Under the pieces are notes generated by a model. That model was not told the origin of the DNA, ran no database searches, and worked only from the letters and a program-made list of their open reading frames with translations. This document shows, piece after piece, positions 7,287-17,200 of a stretch of 30,064 bases of DNA (positions are counted from its first letter, which is position 1; each line of letters begins with the position of its first letter). The translations under genes and the position numbers were made by a program. Source of the stretch: an uncultured Clostridium sp. (lineage in GTDB: Bacteria > Bacillota > Clostridia > TANB77 > CAG-508); the NCBI GenBank assembly GCA_958413095.1, contig CATYUF010000021.1, positions 1-30,064 on the forward strand, written 5' to 3'.

Positions 7287-8240
7287 TTATATAAATTTCT
7301 TTAATAATTCACCTAATGGTCTTTTTTCATTTAATCTTCTTATAGTTTCTGCAAATAGTGGTGCAATAGAGACTACTTTTATTTTATCTATTTTTTTGTC
7401 TTCTGATAAAGGAATTGTATTTGTTATAACCAATTCTTTTATAGGTGATTTTTCTATTCTTTCTATTGCTGGTCCTGAAAGAACTCCATGAGTACAAGCT
7501 GCATATACTGCATCTGCTCCAAATTCTTTTAATACTCTTACTGTTTCCATCATTGAACCTGCTGTATCTATCTCGTCATCAAAAATTATTGCATTTTTTC
7601 CTTTTACATCTCCTATAATGGTTGTCCCAATTGCTTTATCATTATTTCCGTCTCTTCTTTTATCAAGCATTGCTATTGGGCAATTAAAAAATTCAGAATA
7701 TTTATATGCTTTTTTTGAACTTCCTGCATCTGTTGCAACTATAACTTTATTATCTAATTTTTTATCTTCAAAATATTTTTCTAATAATCTTTCTGCTGAA
7801 AGTCTATCACAATTTATTTTATCAAAATATGCTTGTATTGCTGGATTATGAAGATCACAAGTAATAACTCTTGTTGCTCCTGCTGCTTCGATTAATTTTG
7901 CCATTAATTTAGCTGTTATAGGAACTCGTGGTTGGTCTTTTTTATCTGACCTAGAATAAATATAATATGGCAATACAACATTTATATTTTTAGCTGATGC
8001 TCTTTTTACTGCATCAATAGTTATTAATAATTCCATTATTCTTTCATTTACTGGTGGTGTATTGCTTTGTACTAGATATACATCTTGTTCTCTTACTGTT
8101 TCTAATAATTGAACAAAATTATTATCATTTTTAAACTTCATTCTATTTATTTTCCCCATAGGCAAATCTAAATAATCACATATTTCCTTTGTAAATGGTT
8201 CTGCATATTCACTACATGCAAAGATTTTTATATTTTCCAT
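7287..8240 (-). CDS. prs: Ribose-phosphate pyrophosphokinase (PRPP synthetase)
   Basis: Makes 5-phosphoribosyl diphosphate from ribose 5-phosphate and ATP, feeding purine, pyrimidine, histidine, tryptophan and NAD synthesis in the cytosol. At 317 residues it has the class I bacterial length. Visible motifs: TPPVNERIMELLITIDA (61-77), PYYIYSRSDKK (91-101), the metal-binding CDLHNPAIQ (128-136), the catalytic flexible loop LDKRR (192-196), and the PRPP-binding loop FDDEIDTAGS (220-229), where most family members have DDMIDTGGT. The sequence between about 100 and 107 (KKDQPRVP) is less typical than the usual KARSREP, but nothing catalytic appears lost. AGGAAG precedes the ATG. A GtrB-like transferase follows in the same direction; the pairing has no obvious metabolic logic beyond nucleotide-sugar supply. 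Confidence 0.96.
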   Translation of the reverse strand: MENIKIFACSEYAEPFTKEICDYLDLPMGKINRMKFKNDNNFVQLLETVREQDVYLVQSNTPPVNERIMELLITIDAVKRASAKNINVVLPYYIYSRSDKKDQPRVPITAKLMAKLIEAAGATRVITCDLHNPAIQAYFDKINCDRLSAERLLEKYFEDKKLDNKVIVATDAGSSKKAYKYSEFFNCPIAMLDKRRDGNNDKAIGTTIIGDVKGKNAIIFDDEIDTAGSMMETVRVLKEFGADAVYAACTHGVLSGPAIERIEKSPIKELVITNTIPLSEDKKIDKIKVVSIAPLFAETIRRLNEKRPLGELLKKFI

Positions 8241-8281
8241 ATTAAAATTCTTCCTTTCTTACTTATCTAAAAGTTCCTTAT

Positions 8282-8310
8282 ATTATAGCTATTAGCATTC
8301 TAGAACACTA
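8282..8310 (-). promoter_or_regulatory. Possible prs promoter
   Basis: Perfect TATAAT on the minus strand (8282-8287), with a poor -35, TAGTGT (8305-8310), 17 nt upstream. It lies in the 88-nt gap before prs. The weak -35 makes this tentative. Confidence 0.35.
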
Positions 8311-8328
8311 TTTATATTTTCGCCTTAT

Positions 8329-9096
8329 CTAATATTGAACTATTGTTTCTAATATTTCTTTATCTGTTAGTTTATTTTTTTTATTAGTTGTTACTTCAAG
8401 AATTACTTTATTATTATCACCATATGGTTCTACTATTTGTGTTGGATCCATATCTTCAAAAGGATATTCCACAATTTCTCCTGTAATATAATCTCTCTCA
8501 TAAGCTTTTCCTGTGATGTTTATTATATATAATTTATCTAATTTTATCATATTTTCTAATTTTGTTGCTACTTCATTATTAATACTGGAATCAATTTTTA
8601 AATATCCTTCACTATTTATACTAAAATTTTGTATATCATTATTTTTTAACAATTCTAAAAATCTATCTCTTGATTGTTTTGATATCCATACGCCATTATC
8701 GTTAGGTCTTTTTTCTAGTAATTTGCTTAATTCACTCTCTTCTGGTTTGCCATTTTTTATTATTCCTGCTAGATTAACATTAAATTGAATTTCTGGTTTT
8801 ACTTGAAGAATTTTTCTTCCTCCTGGTTCTTCCTCTACTCTATAAATATCAGTATTAGCCGTTGCATTTATTTCATTTCTAATTTTTTCTACTTCTTCAG
8901 TAGTATATTCATAGTTTTTAGGATTATATAATGTATTGAAACTTTCTGAATTATTTTCACTTTCTACTGATAATGTATTTTCTATATCATTATTTTTTTT
9001 ATGAACTTTTCTTGAATTATCTAATTTTATTATGAATATAGTTAATATAATTATTAGAACAACAATTATACAAATTATTAAATTTTTTTTATTCAT
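8329..9096 (-). CDS. Unrecognised membrane-anchored extracytoplasmic protein
   Basis: A 255-residue protein I do not recognise. An N-terminal hydrophobic helix (about 5-24) with KK before it should anchor it with the body outside. A polar Asn/Ser/Glu-rich linker runs to about residue 60. The globular part from about 65 to 255 contains YTTEEVEKIRNEI, GIIKNGKPEESELSKLL, a block with KLDKLYIINITGKAYERD, and ends KKNKLTDKEILETIVQY. It has no lipobox, no sortase signal and no enzyme motif that I can see. AGGAGAG precedes the ATG, and a promoter lies at 9132-9160. It lies between a cadherin-like surface protein and prs. Confidence 0.75.
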   Translation of the reverse strand: MNKKNLIICIIVVLIIILTIFIIKLDNSRKVHKKNNDIENTLSVESENNSESFNTLYNPKNYEYTTEEVEKIRNEINATANTDIYRVEEEPGGRKILQVKPEIQFNVNLAGIIKNGKPEESELSKLLEKRPNDNGVWISKQSRDRFLELLKNNDIQNFSINSEGYLKIDSSINNEVATKLENMIKLDKLYIINITGKAYERDYITGEIVEYPFEDMDPTQIVEPYGDNNKVILEVTTNKKNKLTDKEILETIVQY

Positions 9097-9131
9097 ACAT
9101 ATCTCTCCTAAAAATTATATATTACTTCATT

Positions 9132-9160
9132 ATAATAACATTTTTATTTAAATTATTCAA
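9132..9160 (-). promoter_or_regulatory. Promoter of the unrecognised membrane-anchored protein
   Basis: On the minus strand TTGAAT (9155-9160), 17-nt spacer, TATTAT (9132-9137), about 36 nt before the ATG at 9096. A TATAAT overlaps three bases downstream but would give a 20-nt spacer. Confidence 0.45.
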
Positions 9161-9192
9161 CTTTTTTTCTTTTTATTCTTTACTAGCTAACA

Positions 9193-9810
9193 TTATTTAT
9201 GTTTTGACTTTTTATCTGCAATTATAGCCACTCCACTGATTATCAAAACAACTATCACTGTTGTAATCATTACAGTTACTCCTCTACTTTTATCTTCTGG
9301 TCTATCAGCTCGATTTTCTACCTTTATTGTATATACTTTTAAATTACCATTTTCTGCAATGACATTCACATTAACCAATTGTTGTTCCGGAGTTATTTCT
9401 ATTACTCCTGTCCCTTCTATTTTAGCCATTTCATCATCTGGCTCTGCTATTATATTCAAATTTTTCACTCTACTTTTATTATCAACATATACTATATAAT
9501 TATCTTGTTGCATATTAAATTCTGGCTCTAATTTATACCCTTCTACTTTTAAAGATTTCAAATAATTATTTCCTGATTTTTCTATATATTCTTGTGTTGT
9601 ATTACTTGTATTTTGTTCTTCTTTTATCTTATTTTCTTCATATTGCTGTGCTTCTTTTTCTCCTTCTTCTGAAGTAAAATCAGCTTTTCCTGCACTGTTA
9701 GGTGGTACAGGAATATCTACTAGTCTTCCTGCTGCATATGAAAAACTATGCATTACTGTGATAAATAAAAATATTATTCCTATTGTCAATACCTTTTTTT
9801 TATTTTTCAT
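9193..9810 (-). CDS. Secreted surface protein with one cadherin-like beta-sandwich domain and a C-terminal membrane anchor
   Basis: A 205-residue protein. The signal peptide (1-26) ends in SYA, with likely cleavage before AG. A polar, Glu/Gln-rich linker (about 45-80) leads to YLKSLKVEGYKLEPEFNMQQ (83-102) and NYIVYV, which open the cadherin-like Ig-fold domain (Pfam Cadherin-like type) ending at VYTIKVENR near 167. These domains usually occur in tandem on clostridial surface proteins; here there is one. A membrane helix (about 179-198) and a basic KKSKHK end act as stop-transfer, so the domain faces the wall. AAGGAG precedes the ATG. It follows the terminator of the lectin-hydrolase operon. 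A role in adhesion or as an envelope sensor is possible but not shown. Confidence 0.8.
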   Translation of the reverse strand: MKNKKKVLTIGIIFLFITVMHSFSYAAGRLVDIPVPPNSAGKADFTSEEGEKEAQQYEENKIKEEQNTSNTTQEYIEKSGNNYLKSLKVEGYKLEPEFNMQQDNYIVYVDNKSRVKNLNIIAEPDDEMAKIEGTGVIEITPEQQLVNVNVIAENGNLKVYTIKVENRADRPEDKSRGVTVMITTVIVVLIISGVAIIADKKSKHK

Positions 9811-9859
9811 GACTATTTTTCTCCTTACTTGATATTTTTAGTTTTTTATTGTTTTGCCT

Positions 9860-9888
9860 ATAATCACTTGTATTAATCATAAAAACAA
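9860..9888 (-). promoter_or_regulatory. Weak candidate promoter of the cadherin-like surface protein gene
   Basis: On the minus strand TTGTTT (9883-9888), 17-nt spacer, GATTAT (9860-9865), about 50 nt before the ATG at 9810. It lies after the terminator at 9911-9946, where a new promoter is needed. Confidence 0.35.
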
Positions 9889-9910
9889 TATAAAAACTTT
9901 TACATAATAG

Positions 9911-9946
9911 AAAATGGTAAACTAATTACTATATTAATTTACCATT
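9911..9946 (-). terminator. Terminator of the lectin/hydrolase operon
   Basis: Perfect 9-bp arms AATGGTAAA (9913-9921) and TTTACCATT (9938-9946) begin 12 nt past the stop codon at 9958. On the minus strand the hairpin is followed by TTTT. Confidence 0.6.
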
Positions 9947-9957
9947 CCCCCTTCAAA

Positions 9958-12900
9958 TTAATCTATTTTCACTAAATAATTAGTTGCTACAAAACCTTTT
10001 GTTCCATCTTCAAAAACAACTATATCCCATGAATAACCCTCATAATTATATTTATTAGTCATAATTCGTGTTCCTACTGTTCCTTCTCCTACGGCTCTTA
10101 TTATAGGATAACTTGTTCCTGGTCCAGTTCTTACATTGGTTCCACTATTATCTTTTGTTTCTACTTTAACTCTATCATTACAGTTTGTTTCGTCTGCAAT
10201 AATTTGTAAATTAGAATCTGAACAATATCCAATGTTTCCTGATGGTGCTATAACCTTGTGCCATCCGTTTGATATTCTCTCAATTGAACATAATACTGAA
10301 CCTGTTGGCATTCTTTCAATTAAATTTCCTGATGTTGAAGCTTCTGCTCTTAAGGCTAACCCCATATCAGTATCAACTACTTTAACACTTATTGGTCCTT
10401 TATCAGAAGATATTTGTCCTCCACCTTGGCCTGTTGGTTTTTCTGAAACTGTTGTTGGCATATTTTCAAATACAGGTATTACAAATTTAATTTTATTATC
10501 TAATGTGTTAGTATCTACATAACAGCTTCTTAATATATCTGCTTCACTATATGCTGCTGATAAGTTTTGCATATATTGGTGGTTATAGAATCCTCCTCCA
10601 CTTGCTGGGTTTACATCGAATTTATTTAAGTATAATGTATGTTGTTTTACATCTATATAACCACTTTTTACTATTTTCATTCCGCCTTCAAGTCCTTTTA
10701 CCATTGTGTCCCATCCTTCTTTTTTAGCTCTTGCTAAAGCTGTTGCGACATCATTTCCAACTACTGCTCCAATATTGAATGGATTATAATATTTTTTTCC
10801 ATCTCCACCATCCATCTCTAATGTTGCTGATCCGTTTCTTCCTTGTTCTTGGAATAGTCTTGCGATGATATAATATGGATTTACATTGTTGTTTTCACAT
10901 ATTCTTCTAAGATCTTCTGCATAGTTATTTAGAAAAGTTCCATTTACTTGATATTGTATTGACTCCTTGGTTGCTCCACTACTTGCATAATTTCCTAAAT
11001 CAACAAATTGGAATACATCTACATCATTTAAGAAGTTTCTTGAATCCATAAAATATGCTATTCCCTTATATGATGCTGAAGCCCAAGTTCCACTAACATA
11101 TGGGTTTGGTGCTATCCAATCGCCTTTATATGTCGGTGTATATACTAAGTTTGCTTGCTTATTAGCATATTCGTATTCTCCTGTTACTGCTGTGTTAAAA
11201 TCTAAACCTGTATATAATAATTCAAATTCCCAGTTTGGATGTTGTTGTCTTAATTGTGTTATTTTTTGTTTATATCCAGGATATTTATTTTCATCTATTG
11301 AGATTCCAACTTGTTCAAATTTAAATAATTGAGCTACATTTCCATTTCCATAATGTGTTTGTACTTTAGTTTCATTTTTAAAAATTCCATCAACTACATC
11401 AATATATAGTCCTGTTGCTTTTGATATAATATTATATGAGTCTCCATTAGGCTGTAATATCCATTTTTGTGTATTTTTTGATGTGTTTTTCTTTGCTTGT
11501 GTTAAAATTTCGTTATTTTTCCCAGCTTGAATTACTTTATCTGAATATGGAGAATAGATATAATAATATCCTCCCTCATAATATATCCTAAATTCTTCTT
11601 GTGCAGCTCCAACATAATCCCATAGTTGTATTTGTGCTCCTTCATTTTTAGAACCGTCTGTTATATCAAAACCTAAATTATTATTAGATTTTGTTGCTAT
11701 CCTATATAATCCATCTGGAACATATCTTATTGATTTTTCAGTTTGAGCAATAAAATTAAATTTTTGTGCATTTGTTCCATTATATGAATATACTTGCACA
11801 TTTCCTCCATCTGCCAATTTACCATCTGCTATATCTAGGTATAATCCATTTAATTTAGATTTAATATTATAGCTATTATCATTATTTTGCTCTATATACC
11901 ACTTTTGGGCATCTGTTCCATTATATTCATATTGCCATACATTTGCACCTGGAGTATAAGATGCATTTTGCACATCTAAAACTTTTCCTGAGTTTATATT
12001 GTAAATAACATATGTATTATCAGATGAATCATATATAAGCTTAAATTGTTGTTGATAGCTATTTTCTCCTGCCCAACTCCATAGTTGTAAGTTTGCACCA
12101 TTTTCTCTTTTTCCTGCATCTATGTCAAATGATAACTTTTCATTTGAAAACATTGTTATTCTATATGTTCCATCTTTTAACTTCTCTTTCTTCTTCACTT
12201 TTGTAAAAGTAAATTTTTGAGCCGTTTCTCCATTCCAATCATGAAGTTGCAATTTTTGCCCATCAACTGCATTATATTCTGGAACATCTATACTTGAATT
12301 ATTAATCTTAGAGTTTATACTATATGTACCATTTCCTTCACTATTTATAATCCATTTTTCGTCATCTGTTCCTTGCTTTGTTTTTTGAATAATTGAAATT
12401 CCATTAGATGCCTTATTATTTTCTATTGCAAGTACCTTTTCTGAATACACTGATTTTATTTCATAATAACCATTATTATCACATGTAATCTCAAATTTTT
12501 GTTGCTCTGCATTTACAAATCCCCATAATTGGATTTTAGCTCCATCTACTTTTGAGCCATCTGTTATATCAAATGCTGGTTTACTATTTAATATACTTTC
12601 TATTTTATATATTCCATTTTCTATGGTCTTTTTTGGTGTTAATCTTCTTCTAGCATAAAATGAAAATTCTTGTTTTGCAGTTCCATTTCTATAATTCATT
12701 TTTAATTTAGCACCATCTGTTCCATTTTCTACTTCTAATGCATATGTTCCATCTTTTGATAATATAGAATACCTATCACCACTTTTTAGCTTTATTTGCC
12801 ATTTTTGACTATCCAAATTTGCATAATCTTTTTGAATAACATAACTTCCTAATACTTTTTGGTTTTCTATTGTTAAAGCTTTTCCTGAATATTTAGATAT

Positions 12901-14235
12901 TATTTTATAATACCCATCTTCTAAATATTCTAAGTTGAATTTTTGTTGTTCAGCTCCTACATATGACCAAATTTGAATTTTTGCTCCGTTTTCTTTTGAA
13001 CCATCTGTTATATCAAGTGCTTTTCCAGCTGAAAAAACAGAATTAATAGTATAATCTCCATTTTCAAAAGGTTTTGCTTTTGTAGTTTCCTTAGAAAATA
13101 CAAAACGTTGTGCTTCCGTATTATTTCCATAATGCATTTGCAATTTTTGACCATTAACTGCATTATAATCAGGAATATCTATATTTAGCCCATTAATCTT
13201 TGAGCTTATTGTATATTTGTTATTTCCTTGATAGTTTAAGCTCCATTTTTCATCATCTGTTCCTTTTTCTGTTTTTTGAATGATTTTAGTTCCATTACCT
13301 ACATTATTATTTTCCACTGCTAAAACTTTTCCTGTATATACGGATTTTATTTTATAATATCCATCTTTATCTGCTGTAACTTCATATTTTTGTTGTTCTG
13401 CATTTACATAGTCCCATAATTGAATTTGAGCTTTGTCTTCAAATGACCCATCTGTTATGTCAAATGCTGGTTTGTAATTTAATATAGATTGTATTTTATA
13501 TATACCGTTTTGTAATTTCTTATCTTGCTCTACAATATTAAATTTTTGAGCTTCTGTTCCATTTTTATAATGCATTTTTACTTTTTGACCATTAACTGCA
13601 TTGTAATCAGGAATATCTATATTTAATCCATTAGATTTTGAACTTATGCTATATGTTCCATCCTTTTCATCTGTAATAATCCATTTTTCATCATTAGTTC
13701 CTTTTTCTGTTTTTTGGATTACATCATTATTTTTTACTGCTAATACTTTTCCACTATACATTGATTTTATTCTGTAATATCCATCTGCTTGATATGTAAA
13801 TTCAAATTTTTGTTGCTTAGAATTTGCATAATCCCATAACTGTATTAATGCTCCATCTTCTTTTGACCCATCTGTTATATCAAATGCAGGTCTATTATTT
13901 AATATTGTTTCTATTTTATATATTCCATTCTCTATTGTTTTTTTACTTTTTGTAATTTTGGTAGCTTGTACTTCTTCTTTGTCCTCTACTTTTTTATCTT
14001 GTTCTGCTACTTCATTTTTAGTAGTATTTTGTGTTTCGTCTTTTTCCTCTTTAATAACATTTTCATTTATATTATCTTCACTTTTTTCTGTGTTAGTCTG
14101 TAAAGAATTTTCCTTGCTTTGATTTGTATTATTTATTGTATTGTTTACAATTGTACTTGCAAGTACAACATTGTAATTAAATAGAATTATAGAAACAAGT
14201 AATATTATAAATATATATTTTAATATTCTTTTCAT
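9958..14235 (-). CDS. Secreted cell-wall hydrolase: six ricin-type beta-trefoils, N-acetylglucosaminidase, two SH3 domains
   Basis: A 1425-residue secreted protein. The signal peptide (1-26) ends VLA-S. A charged, low-complexity linker runs to about 98. Six ricin-B-like trefoils follow at about 100-235, 241-381, 389-527, 537-678, 686-830 and 840-975, each with DITDGS and QLW..QQKF-type motifs. A glucosaminidase-like domain (about 985-1260) opens with YPGYKQKITQLRQQHPNWEF. The likely catalytic Glu is E1130 in ARLFQEQG, and NPFNIGA is also typical. Two bacterial SH3 domains follow (about 1283-1348, 1355-1423), the second with NVRTGPGTSYP. The enzyme domain should cut the glycan backbone of peptidoglycan, while trefoils and SH3 bind wall glycan or peptide. 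It has no LPXTG signal. SD GAGG lies 7 nt from the ATG. It follows the M14-lectin gene by 14 nt, so the two are co-transcribed. Confidence 0.88.
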   Translation of the reverse strand: MKRILKYIFIILLVSIILFNYNVVLASTIVNNTINNTNQSKENSLQTNTEKSEDNINENVIKEEKDETQNTTKNEVAEQDKKVEDKEEVQATKITKSKKTIENGIYKIETILNNRPAFDITDGSKEDGALIQLWDYANSKQQKFEFTYQADGYYRIKSMYSGKVLAVKNNDVIQKTEKGTNDEKWIITDEKDGTYSISSKSNGLNIDIPDYNAVNGQKVKMHYKNGTEAQKFNIVEQDKKLQNGIYKIQSILNYKPAFDITDGSFEDKAQIQLWDYVNAEQQKYEVTADKDGYYKIKSVYTGKVLAVENNNVGNGTKIIQKTEKGTDDEKWSLNYQGNNKYTISSKINGLNIDIPDYNAVNGQKLQMHYGNNTEAQRFVFSKETTKAKPFENGDYTINSVFSAGKALDITDGSKENGAKIQIWSYVGAEQQKFNLEYLEDGYYKIISKYSGKALTIENQKVLGSYVIQKDYANLDSQKWQIKLKSGDRYSILSKDGTYALEVENGTDGAKLKMNYRNGTAKQEFSFYARRRLTPKKTIENGIYKIESILNSKPAFDITDGSKVDGAKIQLWGFVNAEQQKFEITCDNNGYYEIKSVYSEKVLAIENNKASNGISIIQKTKQGTDDEKWIINSEGNGTYSINSKINNSSIDVPEYNAVDGQKLQLHDWNGETAQKFTFTKVKKKEKLKDGTYRITMFSNEKLSFDIDAGKRENGANLQLWSWAGENSYQQQFKLIYDSSDNTYVIYNINSGKVLDVQNASYTPGANVWQYEYNGTDAQKWYIEQNNDNSYNIKSKLNGLYLDIADGKLADGGNVQVYSYNGTNAQKFNFIAQTEKSIRYVPDGLYRIATKSNNNLGFDITDGSKNEGAQIQLWDYVGAAQEEFRIYYEGGYYYIYSPYSDKVIQAGKNNEILTQAKKNTSKNTQKWILQPNGDSYNIISKATGLYIDVVDGIFKNETKVQTHYGNGNVAQLFKFEQVGISIDENKYPGYKQKITQLRQQHPNWEFELLYTGLDFNTAVTGEYEYANKQANLVYTPTYKGDWIAPNPYVSGTWASASYKGIAYFMDSRNFLNDVDVFQFVDLGNYASSGATKESIQYQVNGTFLNNYAEDLRRICENNNVNPYYIIARLFQEQGRNGSATLEMDGGDGKKYYNPFNIGAVVGNDVATALARAKKEGWDTMVKGLEGGMKIVKSGYIDVKQHTLYLNKFDVNPASGGGFYNHQYMQNLSAAYSEADILRSCYVDTNTLDNKIKFVIPVFENMPTTVSEKPTGQGGGQISSDKGPISVKVVDTDMGLALRAEASTSGNLIERMPTGSVLCSIERISNGWHKVIAPSGNIGYCSDSNLQIIADETNCNDRVKVETKDNSGTNVRTGPGTSYPIIRAVGEGTVGTRIMTNKYNYEGYSWDIVVFEDGTKGFVATNYLVKID
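11311..13938 (-). repeat. Six tandem ricin-type trefoil repeats within the glucosaminidase gene
   Basis: Units, in transcription order, at about 13938-13531, 13515-13093, 13071-12655, 12627-12202, 12180-11746 and 11718-11311. Units 1, 2 and 4 are closest: all carry FDITDGS, QQKF/QQKY and a third subdomain close to NIDIPDYNAVNGQK. At DNA level, segments beginning at about 13144 and 13582 are nearly identical 438 nt (146 codons) apart, which points to duplication or gene conversion. Units 5 and 6 are more diverged. Confidence 0.8.
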
Positions 14236-14249
14236 TCCTTTACCTCACT

Positions 14250-17200
14250 TTAATTTTCTTGCAACAATTTCAATGTTGCATTTATAAATTTTGTAGGATA
14301 GTTTCTATTTATCACTTCATTATGGCTATTTACTTCAGGTAATTCTAGTAACATTGAGCGTGTATTTGGTATACTTCTTGCCCAATTTATAAAATATCCT
14401 TTTCCATAACTTCCTATGTGATTTGAAATTCCAAATTCATTTCTATAATAACTTCCTATTCCATTATCCCCTATTGTTTCATTTAGCCATCCATGTGTGT
14501 CTATCACAATATTTTTACTTCCCTGATTATTTAATATAAAGTCTCTTAATTGTGCTGTTTCAGGTGCTTGAAAAGGTTCTGTTCCATTATAATTTCTATC
14601 TTCTGTTTGCCTTTGAAAACCTATACTCCAACCTCTATTCATGTCAATTCCTTTATTATTAGGTGCATAACTATATAATGTTGTACGACCTGGTCCATTA
14701 TTTGTCCATCCGTCATATTCTCCATCAGGATTTAATGAAGGTAAAATATATACAGTCCATTCATTTACTAGATTTTCTGGCATATTATTTCTTAAATAGT
14801 CTTTAAATTCGTTTGCCATGTATGTAAGTTCTTGTCCATCTCTATAATATGAGTCTTCAAAACCATGTATTGAAAACGCTGTAAATAAATGCTTACTTCC
14901 TTGACCTATTTTATAATATACTAAATCATGTCCACCTTGATTTGCTTGTCTTTTTCCTGATGTTCCATATGTTCCTTGCTCAAAAAATCTTCTATATCCA
15001 CTAACTAGTTTGAATTTTTGTGCATCATTTCCATTATCTGCCCAAACTTTAACATTAGTTCCATTTGCAGCACTTGCATTATCTATGTCTAAGCAATTTC
15101 CATTTTTCTTAGACTTAAAGCTATAATAATTATCTCCTCTTTCTATTACTTGCCAGTGTTGATTATCTTGACCTATATAATCATATTGAGCAACATTGCC
15201 ATTATCTTCTACAGTTAAAACTTTCCCTGAATTTACATTTTTAATTTTAAATGCATCGTTTGTAACAGGTTCAAAAATAAATCTTTCTTGATTTGCATTT
15301 TGAGGTTGCCAAATTTGCACATTTGCACCATTATCATATGAACCTCTATCTATATCCAATACTCTATTGCTACTAAGTTTACTTTCTATTTCAAAAGGTC
15401 CAGCTTCTACAACATTAACTTTTTCTAATTTGAATTTATTATTATTTGTCTCGTTATTATATCCCACTTGAATATTAGATGCATTTTGATTTACATTAAT
15501 AGTATTCATATATAAACTATTTTCTTTTGATACTATATTAAAGTATCCATTACCACAATCTATAAAATACCAATGTTGATTTGCAGAATTTTTATATGTT
15601 CCTTGGCTTACATTTGCACCTATATAAATGCTAGAATTTTGAACTTGAATTGCTTTGGCAGAATGTATAGCTGAAATTTTGTAATATTTTTGATTTGGAA
15701 TTCTTTCTATATGGAATTTTTGTTGTTGAACAGCTCCTCTATCCCATATTTGTATATTAGCATTTTCTTCTTGGCTTGCGGCATTTACATCTACTACTTT
15801 ATTACTGGTTAATTTTATATTATAATACCCATCTTCTATTTCAGTAACAGCATATTTTTCAGGTTCTTCATTTATTGAAATAAATGTATTATTTGAACTT
15901 GTCTTTTTATCTCCTAAAACTAACTTAGCTCCATCATTCCCATTTTCTGCGCATAATGCTAAATTTCCACTTTTTGATATAAATGTATATACTCCTGCTT
16001 CCGTCTCTTTTATTATCCATAATTGTGAATCTAAATTTGCATCTTCTTTTTGAACTATTGGTGTTCCATAGCGTATATTATCACTTTCTACGCTTAAAAC
16101 TTTATTTGAATTTCTTGATATTATCTTGTAATATCCATCTTTATAGTGTTTAATTTCAAACTTTTGTTGTAGCGCATTTACATCTGTCCATAATTGTGCC
16201 CTTGCTCCATCATTTTGAGAACCACAGTCTATGTCAAAAGATTGATTTGTATTTAACTTTGATAATATCCTATAATTTCCATCTTCTATTGTTCTTTCTG
16301 CTTTTTCTTCTACTTCTCTTGTTAATATAAATTGTTGAGCAGTTGCTTCCTCATTATTTCCCCACAGTTGTAATTTAACGCCATTGCTACAATTCCAATC
16401 AGGAATATCTATATTTAAATTTCCAACCTTAGAAATTATATTATATATTCCATTTCCTTGTTTTTTGAACATCCATTGCTGAGTTTCGTCATCTATTTTA
16501 CTTTTTTGAACAATTTGTGTTCCCCAACCTGGATTTTTATTTTCTACAGTTAAATATTTTCCTGTTAATTTTGATTTAATCCTATAATATCCTTCATCTA
16601 CATATTCAAGAATAAATTTTTGTTGAGTAGATCCAACATTTTCCCAAAGTTGTATTAATGTCCCGTCTTTATTAGAACCACTTTCTATATCAAATGCTAT
16701 TTTTGAATTTATAGCTGATGAAATAGTATATGTACCTTCTTCTACATTTTTTGTTCCTATTTCTTGTTTTATTAATATGAATTTCTGTGCAGTTGCAGTT
16801 TCATTATTTCCCCATAATTGTAGTTTAACTCCATTGCTACAATTCCAATCAGGAATATCTATATTCAAATTTCCTATTTTTGAAATAATATTATATGTTC
16901 CATCATTTTGTTTTTTAAACTTCCATTTCTGACTATCATCATTTAATAATTGTTTTTGGATGATTTTTACTCCCCAATTTGGATTATTTTCTCCAATTGT
17001 CAAATATTTTCCTGATTGTTTTGATTGTATCGTAAAATATCCATCTAAAGTATTTTTAATTATAAATTGTTGTTGCTTTGCATGAACATTTTGCCATAAT
17101 TGAATTTGTGCACCATCCTCATTAGAACCATCTGTTATGTCAAATGCAATATTACTATTTATTGCTGATACTATTTCATATGTACCATCTTCTACTACTT

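Noticed and set aside
7240..7290. A/T-only inverted repeat at the end of prs
   Set aside because: Pairing of ATAATAATT with AATTATTAT is expected by chance in such A/T-rich DNA, and there is no G/C pair or T-run to make a terminator.
10136..10522. 128-codon plus-strand open frame inside the glucosaminidase gene
   Set aside because: Lies antisense to well-supported SH3 and linker sequence, with no ribosome binding site or recognisable domain.
14235..14250. Possibility that the two ricin-repeat genes are one frameshifted gene
   Set aside because: Each has its own signal peptide, ribosome binding site and complete C-terminal enzyme domain, so they are two separate genes.
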